A stretch of DNA of 64,000 bases, from assembly GCF_037975245.1 (NCBI RefSeq), contig NC_092572.1, positions 4,547,501 through 4,611,500 on the forward strand, given 5' to 3'. Positions 57,151 through 64,000 of this stretch are shown here, piece by piece (positions within the stretch are counted from its first letter, which is position 1; the number at the start of each line of letters is the position of its first letter). Origin of the DNA: Apostichopus japonicus. Taxonomy: Eukaryota > Echinodermata > Holothuroidea > Aspidochirotida > Stichopodidae. The notes under the pieces are model-generated. The model made no database searches. It was not told the origin of the DNA and worked only from the letters and a program-made list of their open reading frames with translations. Made by a program: the position numbers and the translations under genes.

Positions 57151-60100
57151 ATGGCGAATCGACGGAGGGGATGTACCTCACCTATGGTTTTGCGTGAACT
57201 TCCATTATCCAGAGGTAAGCTTTGTCATGTAAGCTTAGGCTAGATGTGAAGTCCACACAATATTAACTGACCCGCCCTTTCACACTGATAGTGTGTTTCC
57301 ACTGCTTTTTGTATTGGTGAGGGGGGGGGGGGGACCAGATTGGTAACCAGATTGGCAACCATAATTATCATGAATAATAATCATTTATTTGTGTTTTGCT
57401 CTCATTCCATAGTCAATGTTATTCTAGATTATATGGTACATAATGCACGGTTTGCTTTGACTAGAATTTGTTAATTTGCATAAATATATAGTGCTTTCAA
57501 TGAATTATTTTCATTAATAGCTTCCATTAATTGCTGTTTTCTTTTATTGCCGTCTTGAATCCATCCAGCACCTCTCACCGTACCGATAAGACTTGTCTAG
57601 ACTTGTTTTCTACCCTCTCCTTAAATGCATGCTGTTGCACTGTTTACGATACAACCTGCTTTAAACATTATTCTTTGCACACACATTTGATCATTCAGTG
57701 ACCAGTACGTCAAACATCGGCAGTCCAAGGATGGGATCACCAACCCGTACCTCTCTGACCGAATTGGAGAGCCCCATGTGTTCCCCCGTGACATACCTGT
57801 ATGGTACAGCCAACGTAGCCAGGAGACGGCTGCAACTGCATGGTAAGAATAATAAACATCAATCTGTATGTTATACAACTATTCCCTGTACCATCGTGTT
57901 GAAGTCAAACTTGAAAAAATGAAACAGAAGTCAAATGAGGGGTCATCCATGTGAAAACTTGAAGCAACAGTTACTGCAACTCACAAAGTAATTTCCTTCA
58001 AAGTATCATTTTATACACTGATTAGTCCCTATCCATTAAGAAAGCATTATTTTATACCCTTATTAGTCCTCCCCCTCCCCCCCCCCACCTTTCCCTTCAC
58101 GAATTTAGAGATTTGCAACAGCTCTGCAAGAAATGCTTAATGGCAATCCCGATATTCTTCCAATTTTGGGGCAATATTATGAGGGGTACTGAAAAATGAA
58201 GCAAAAGAATTTGGCATCACCCATCGGTTGATAGTAACCATCATGTTTTGATGTAGACATCTTGTTTTAACCTGTGGATGCCAGAACAAATACGGGAATT
58301 CACGTTATGAAAGTCATCCAATCCATTCCTTCCGTAGCTCTCAAATTCTTTAACCGTGCACTGTTGAATAATTTGAGACATGGTGGTTAATCGTTAATCA
58401 TTGCTGGTGTCAGTATATTTTCTTCTTTTTTCTATTTTATCTTTTGTTTTCAAGCACTGTAAGAATTAAAGTTTTCTAATCTACCTTCTTAAATGCACCC
58501 AAAGATAATATATAGTCCTCAACCCCAAATATCTTTGACCACCTTTCACATAAAATGTTTCAATTTTTTGCCGGCTGTATTTTATCTACGTTCCCACACC
58601 CATGGCCCTAAATAAGTACAATTTATTTTAATAACAAGTTATGATAGTCATGTATGTAGCTAGTATTGCCAGTTGATTACCTTTAGAGACTTCAGTGACT
58701 GTTACAAATCATTGCTTAGCTTCTGATAGACTAATGTTAGCTTTAGGGAATAATATCGGCTTGTGCTAACTCTTGCATCTATATTTGGTTGTAACCATTG
58801 TTAACTTTTAAGGTGGCCCAAGCAGGTTCATCCTAAATGTTATATAATGGGTGTGGTAGTACCAAGAATAAGTCATTCCAGTTGTTACTTGATGACTAGT
58901 TAATCTCCCATGTGGTCAATCTTAAACCCTTTATGAAGCATTTTGAGCTATTCAACAGCATCTACTAATCTCTTTTGTTATAGCAAGAGTGGTTCCTGCC
59001 AGGTACAAGCCTTGTATTACAGTATGTACAATATATATAATCAACTTCTGAACAGGGTTGAACAGGAAGCAAACCACTCTATTATCAAACCTTTCATTTA
59101 AACAGGATATAAGTTCCTGTTAGACTGCTTTCATCCATTGAACTTATACTGATGTCTGTTTGAAGTTCAGGAGACAATCAGCATGTATCTAGTTTTTGAT
59201 TGATCAATTCTTCTACGACCTTTAGCGTGTGTGTGTGTACTTGATGTCCTAGCTTGTAAAACATGATATCTCAACAAGGGAATATGTGATTGATGTCATA
59301 CTTAGTATACTTTTGGTCAGGGTCAGTAGATGATCCCTTCTGTTTTTGTAGGGATATCGTGCATATTAATGAGTGGGCAGGGCTTAATGTAAAATTCTGT
59401 GATATGTTGATATCTCTTCAACCGTATGTCCGATGTAATTCATACTTGGTATGGTGATTTAACTACTTAGTAAGTACCCATTCTTTGCAACAACAACTTT
59501 GACCTCATTAATATTCATGAGTGGATGGGGGGCTTAATGGAAAATTTTCAAGAACAACTTGTATAAAACATCTCAACAAATACAAGTTAAATCAATGTCA
59601 TACTTGGTATGTAGATGCCCCATGGTGTGTAGATGTGCCCTATTGTTCTTGCCTCCCATCTTGTGAATATTAAGTAGTGGGCAGGGCTTAACATAAACGT
59701 CTTAAAATGTCAATTTCACTGCAATCGTATGTGTAATTTAGTTTATACTCGGTATTGTGATGCTATGTAACTGCATAGTAGATACATGTCCTTTCAACAA
59801 CAATTTCTACCTCATTAATATTCATAGTATTAGTAGTTGGAGCTTATTTGGTAATTGTCAAGAACAGCTTGTAAACAATGATGCTGAATGTAAAGAGGAA
59901 TTTCCTGAGGTGTTATACAAATTTACATTTTTAAGTGTTATAATTATCATCTATGGAATGTAATTTTACTGGCTCTTTACAACTTGTTTTGATTGCCATA
60001 AACACTTTTGTACATTTCAAAATAGTAGGGTTATGCAAGGTAAGCTGAAATACAGGGGTTTGTTACCACATAGGTTCGATACCAGAGGCATCTTTGTGAC

Positions 60101-63100
60101 AGCATCAGAGGCAAAACATCAGCCATGGGCTGTATCTACAGCCCTTGTGAAAACATTACACTTGACAAACTTGACAATTCTCACTACATGATATGAACAA
60201 CCGTTATTTCATAAGAAAAGAGATAAATGGTTTGAAACCGCCTAGAAGCGCTCGTCACATGGAAGTCAGATGCAAGGAAGAAATGGAAGATAGGGATGGC
60301 ACGAGAGAATTGATCTCATTAAATATGAAAACAGTATCAACTTATTGGTCTAAGAATCCGAAATGGTAGCATTTACGGAAATTGTGAATCGTACAATAAT
60401 CATCTCTGGTACCATATGAAATATAACAGGCTTATAACTGAAGATACTCCATTTTGAGCCTGGGAGACACTTACACCATTGAGGTTTGAATCATTCATAT
60501 TGTGACACTTCAAAAGTTTGAATGCACCACCAGCTGAGAAATAAATAAGAACCTCAATAGTGTGTTTTCTGATATTTTTCAAGGTCAGATGGCTTTGTAT
60601 TTTCAATTCTCTTTTTTTTCTAATTTTCATGGACAAGATTCTCCAGAGATATTGCCGATTGCTTCCTCTACTCCGATATCACGAAGTCCTCCACCCCTTC
60701 CGTTGAAGAGGCAGCTACGATCCAGCTCGCAGTCTCCGTGTAAGAAGAAGCCGCTGGTATCTTCTCCCGTGAAGAGCGAACCTGACGTCTCGGTTGATGA
60801 AGTCCTGTTGTGGATACAAAGCTGCAAGAGGCAGAGGACTAGTAAGGAGCAACCAATCACAGGCAAGCTAGAGAAGAGACTGCACAGCCTCACAGCCGAT
60901 CAACTTGCAGCGGTACTTGAAGAAGTTGTTGAGAAACACCCTCATCTTGAACAGGTAATGAGACCATTGATATTTGTCGGAGACTGAAACTATATCGAAT
61001 TGGATGTACTTCTCTGTAGCTTGGTGCATTTTCCGCTGTGAAATCTCCATAATCCAGTGATCTCAAACTCACCCAATTGACACAATCTATGAATAAAAGT
61101 AATTCATACTGTAAGTATCAGTGACTTGAAAATGACAAATAACAGAATACATTGTAATTGTGAGACATTGATTTTCTGTTATAAATTAATATGTGCTTCT
61201 TAGGTCCTTTAGATAGCATGTATACCCTATATAAGTGGCCCATTGACTTAAGCAAGAAAATGTCAAAGTGATGTGGTCTCTCACCACATGCACTTCCATT
61301 TGTGTACTCTGACATCCCCCCACCCTCCCCCCCCCCCCTCAAATTAAAATTGTTTGATAACATATCCAAAAAGATGTTCTCCTGATGTTTTCTGGCACTT
61401 TTCCTGAGATCGGAGAACATTCTATATAGAGTATGCCACCTAAACTAGTACAGAAGGGAACTGAAATCTGTGCTGAGAAGAGCTAAGGAACTCTGTTGGT
61501 GCCATTACATTCTTTCTGCCACCCAGTATTTACCATGTCAATTTACCTTGATCTTCTAGGCTGCAAAGTTTGTTTAATTTTACCAACCATTTCTTACTTT
61601 CGAGGTTTTCTCTGATTGAGTTGAAAATTCAGACCATGGGTGCATACTAAAGGATATTCAATTGATTTGGAAAAATTATAGTTACCAGAAACCAATCGAT
61701 TTTGCTAGAACTATTTCTGTGAATTCAGTCAAGTTGCTGCTTGTTCCAGTTCCACAGATGTCAATAAAAGATTAATAAGGAAGTTTGGTATCGACGTCTG
61801 ATAACTTAGGAATGTTTCGCAATTGTCTGTCATCTTCTTAACCTCTTCTTCCCCTGTTGGTTTCTTTCTTTCTTCTCTCCATCCCTTGTCTACTAATCCC
61901 CGTACATCTTTCTCTTTGTGTTCACCATGCTCATTAACCTGTCTGTATTTTGTGCGTGTTTTTGTCCCTTCTGTTACTGTTACTTGTCATTTAGCCTTTG
62001 AAGAAGATCCTGCTAGGATTGAAACGTCAGGTCAACTTACTTTTACACATCTTCTTAACCTCTCCCTCTCTCCCTCTCTCAAAGTATCTAATAATTAGAC
62101 TTTGACCAACGCTTATTTCCCTTTCTCTATTGTTTTACTTTCTTGAATGATTACAGGATGTCATCAAGTTACTACCAGAGCCAGATATTTCCCATCACCT
62201 CTCGCAGCTGTCCGATCTCCTCCATAACATCTACAGATCTCTGCCGAGGCAGAGACTCTGCTCCAGTAGAAGTCCATTCTCCTACAGACGTGTCAAGTCA
62301 CACATATTTACTTTCAAGGTAACATTTTATTTTTTATGTACCCTGATTTTATTTTGATCTGAACTTTTAGAGAACTTTTAGAAAGTATTGCGCTAAAAAG
62401 AATTCATGCAGTGTTTAGGGATGTGCCCACGCTGAGTGGCCCCGCCCAGCAATAAACATTACCTCCCAACACTGTCCCTAAAAATCGTGAATCCCGCCCA
62501 GCACTATTATCATCTAAAATCCTGACATTCGTAACATTATATTCAACATTAATTGGGCCACATGTATCCTCGTTTCCCCCCATTTGTCAAATTCACGTAA
62601 ACACAGGTGCGGAGATATGGAGTAGGCGTGGCTTTAATCTGCAGCATGCAGTATCACACTACACTAGCTCTGTATACAACTTCAAAAATAAAAAAATGTC
62701 ACCCTTCCCCTTAGACCTTTCCCCCAGAATGGCGATCGGTATACCCAGCACTCAGGAAATCCTGGGCACATCCCTGAGTGTTTTTGATTTGTTCTGGTCA
62801 AGATATGTTGCGGTATAACCATGGTTTCCTTTTTTATTAAGATGTTTCATATTTTTGGCAAACCTTGTGGGAATCTAAAGAAGCCTTACGTTGTCTCCTT
62901 CCATTGTATACAAAACGTTTACCTTTTGCTACATAAATATGTATGTTATCTTTACCCAAGGGGAAGGATTGGTAGTTGTGAAGTAATTGATTTTTGTCAT
63001 ATTTCATTAATGTGTCCCTTGGGTAGTAAGTACTGGGTGCTCCTCTAAACAAGATGTATCCAGGTATTGGATGTCACCGACAGTAATCGTAATTCGTTTC

Positions 63101-63935
63101 TCTTCCGACAGAAATTCTGCATTTCACAAGGCCGCCATTTTCTTGCCTGTGAGACCTGGCAGACAGCTGTTGAATATTCATTAGCCGCATGGCAACAAGC
63201 GAGCTATTTACCAAAGTGAGTGCATTTGTCCAAGTTTGTAAATAATATTACCCTGAGCATCCTTTATTCTAAGCACATGTGGTTTGTGCACTTTTTCAAT
63301 AAGTATACGTTTGCTTTATGTAATGAAAATACAAAAGTAAAAAAATATATATTTTGTAATAAAAAATCTAATTCAAACATAGAGAACAGAAGAGAACTTA
63401 ACTAAGCCAGAAAGAGCAGGCCTTGGTCTCTGGGAGGCTGAAACACATGAAAATAATTTCTTTAAATTGTTATAGATGACAAGGCACAGGAGGATCTCAC
63501 AGTTTTGTTTTGATTACACTTGTTGTTGTTGTTTTGTTATTATATGTTTAGTCCTTTTGTTTTAATTTTTTTTTAATCCTTTATCAATTCTCTTAGCTTT
63601 CTTTTTCTGATATCATGTAAAGTATCTGTCCCATTCATGGGAATTATGATGCTTCACTTGCTGAAGTATGGTCATTGTGATGATGTGTAAGAGGTCAAGG
63701 GCTGAGGTCACAGGGGGTCAATTGGACAAGAGTGCATTCATACTTTGTTTTTCTAGACAGCCCCTTTTCTCAATTGATAAAGTATTTCTTTCTTTGTTAA
63801 TTCCACAGATGGGATTGTCCTGTCCACAACAGACTCAAAGCAGGTTGTATGAGAGGCCTTGCAGGGATTTGTGTGGAAGGCCTTAGTAATGGCACCTACA
63901 CACTTCCATACTTGAATCAGCTGAGAACTAGGTAG
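57151..63935 (+). CDS. Cut8/STS1-family nuclear proteasome tether, six exons
   Basis: Coding exons are 57151-57214, 57699-57842, 60638-60954, 62157-62318, 63112-63215 and from 63809. All junctions are GT-AG with agreeing phases. The first exon has an acceptor at 57135 and 15 nt of 5' UTR before MANRRRGCTSP. Residues 1 to about 140 are Ser/Pro-rich with basic nuclear-localisation-type clusters (PCKKKP, CKRQR). The Cut8 domain runs from about 155 to 295, with landmarks LTADQLAAVLEEVVEKHPHL, LLPEPDISHHLSQL, FSYRRVKSHIFTF and KWDCPVHNRLKAGC. In yeasts, Cut8/STS1 anchors 26S proteasomes at the nucleus and is itself short-lived. After LRT the sequence reads AGG TAG, giving a 305-residue protein that stops at 63935. 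The same bases (AG/GTAGGT) could be a donor, with more exons beyond the window. Fission yeast Cut8 is about 262 residues, so a complete protein here is plausible. Confidence 0.8.
57843..59259. other. Cut8-like gene intron 2, first part
   Basis: A+T-rich with C homopolymers near 58070 to 58088. No recognised feature. The frame at 57698 to 57922 is exon 2 running into the intron. Confidence 0.5.
59260..59880. repeat. Degenerate tandem repeat, about 150-bp period
   Basis: Four diverged units recognised by TATTAATGAGTGGGCAGGGC (59363), CATTAATATTCATGAGTGG (about 59510), AATATTAAGTAGTGGGCAGG (about 59660) and CATTAATATTCATAGTATT (about 59813). They are linked by recurring phrases such as TGTCATACTTGGTATG and CAAGAACAACTTGTA. 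Alternate units resemble each other more, suggesting a roughly 300-bp dimer. Located in Cut8-like intron 2. Confidence 0.7.
59881..60637. other. Cut8-like gene intron 2, last part
   Basis: No recognised feature apart from the polypyrimidine tract (60610 to 60620) of the exon 3 acceptor. Confidence 0.5.
60955..61987. other. Cut8-like gene intron 3, first part
   Basis: No recognised feature; a C homopolymer lies near 61327 to 61338, and frames on either side are shadows. Confidence 0.5.
61988..62050 (+). mobile_element. Dispersed hairpin repeat, Penelope-like end motif (copy 2)
   Basis: TTTAGCCTTTGAAGAAGATC, CTGCTAGG and ATTGAAACGTCAGGTCAAC match the minus strand of 8088 to 8162 over about 60 bp, including the following CTTACTTTTACACATC. 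The hairpin (62006 to 62020) has lost its last pair through a C to T change in the CpG. A polypyrimidine tract follows. Confidence 0.55.
62417..62775. mobile_element. hAT-like MITE (about 359 bp) in Cut8-like intron 4
   Basis: Terminal inverted repeats AGGGATGTGCCCA and TGGGCACATCCCT are perfect over 13 bases. They are flanked by CAGTGTTT on the left and GAGTGTTT on the right, a 7/8 match to an 8-bp target duplication as made by hAT transposases. The interior is G+C-rich near the left end (GGCCCCGCCCAGCA) and has no transposase frame. Same family as 35782 to 36093. Confidence 0.8.
62776..63111. other. Remainder of Cut8-like intron 4
   Basis: Open frames on both strands at 62821 to 63052 overlap each other, have no splice-consistent borders and end before the exon at 63112. 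No feature recognised. Confidence 0.5.
63216..63808. other. Cut8-like gene intron 5
   Basis: A+T-rich intron, GTGAGT donor and TTCCACAG acceptor. No other feature. Confidence 0.6.
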
Positions 63936-64000
63936 GTGGTAACTTTGATCAGTGGAATTTATGATGTATTTAACATTACCCCATGTAGATGAGGCATCAG

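Overview
This is a eukaryotic genomic window, A+T-rich, with small exons separated by introns of several hundred to several thousand bases, canonical GT-AG junctions, and many minisatellites and decayed transposons. The gene content (COG8, a Cut8/STS1-type protein, a CARD-like exon) and the retroelement types fit an invertebrate deuterostome. An echinoderm, perhaps a sea cucumber, is my best guess, but the sequence alone does not prove it. No prokaryotic gene organisation, rRNA, functional tRNA or CRISPR array is visible.

Three genes could be followed exon by exon with consistent reading phase. (1) On the minus strand, 19098 to 10996, seven coding exons give a 291-residue protein with a Pro/Gly/Tyr/Gln-rich N-terminus and a C-terminal three-fold repeat that looks like a beta-trefoil. 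I do not recognise it as a named gene. Its last intron carries about 34 copies of a 42-bp minisatellite. (2) On the plus strand, 25762 to 37715, eleven exons give COG8, a subunit of the Golgi tethering complex, 710 residues with an acidic tail. (3) On the plus strand, 57151 to about 63935, six exons give a Cut8/STS1-family protein, the family that tethers proteasomes to the nucleus. The end of this gene may lie just inside or just beyond the window.

Between COG8 and the Cut8-like gene lies a roughly 14-kb repeat-dominated region (38.9 to 52.7 kb). It holds a 62-bp minisatellite with a 345-bp block duplicated inside it, a two-form 94/66-bp minisatellite, and a 0.9-kb block present twice (45.1 and 47.6 kb) with LTR-retrotransposon and retroelement ORF debris between the copies. 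It ends with 22 tandem 183-bp units built from pieces of a broken minus-strand coding region, whose only intact-looking exon (52600 to 52732) resembles the second half of a CARD domain.

The first 10.8 kb has no gene I can support. It holds polypurine, 20-bp and 143-bp tandem repeats and one copy of a hairpin motif that recurs at 62.0 kb. Dispersed elements include three small hAT-like MITEs, two relatives of one tRNA-derived SINE family, two LINE 3' ends and one other inverted-repeat element. All gene calls come from reading the sequence; no similarity search was run.
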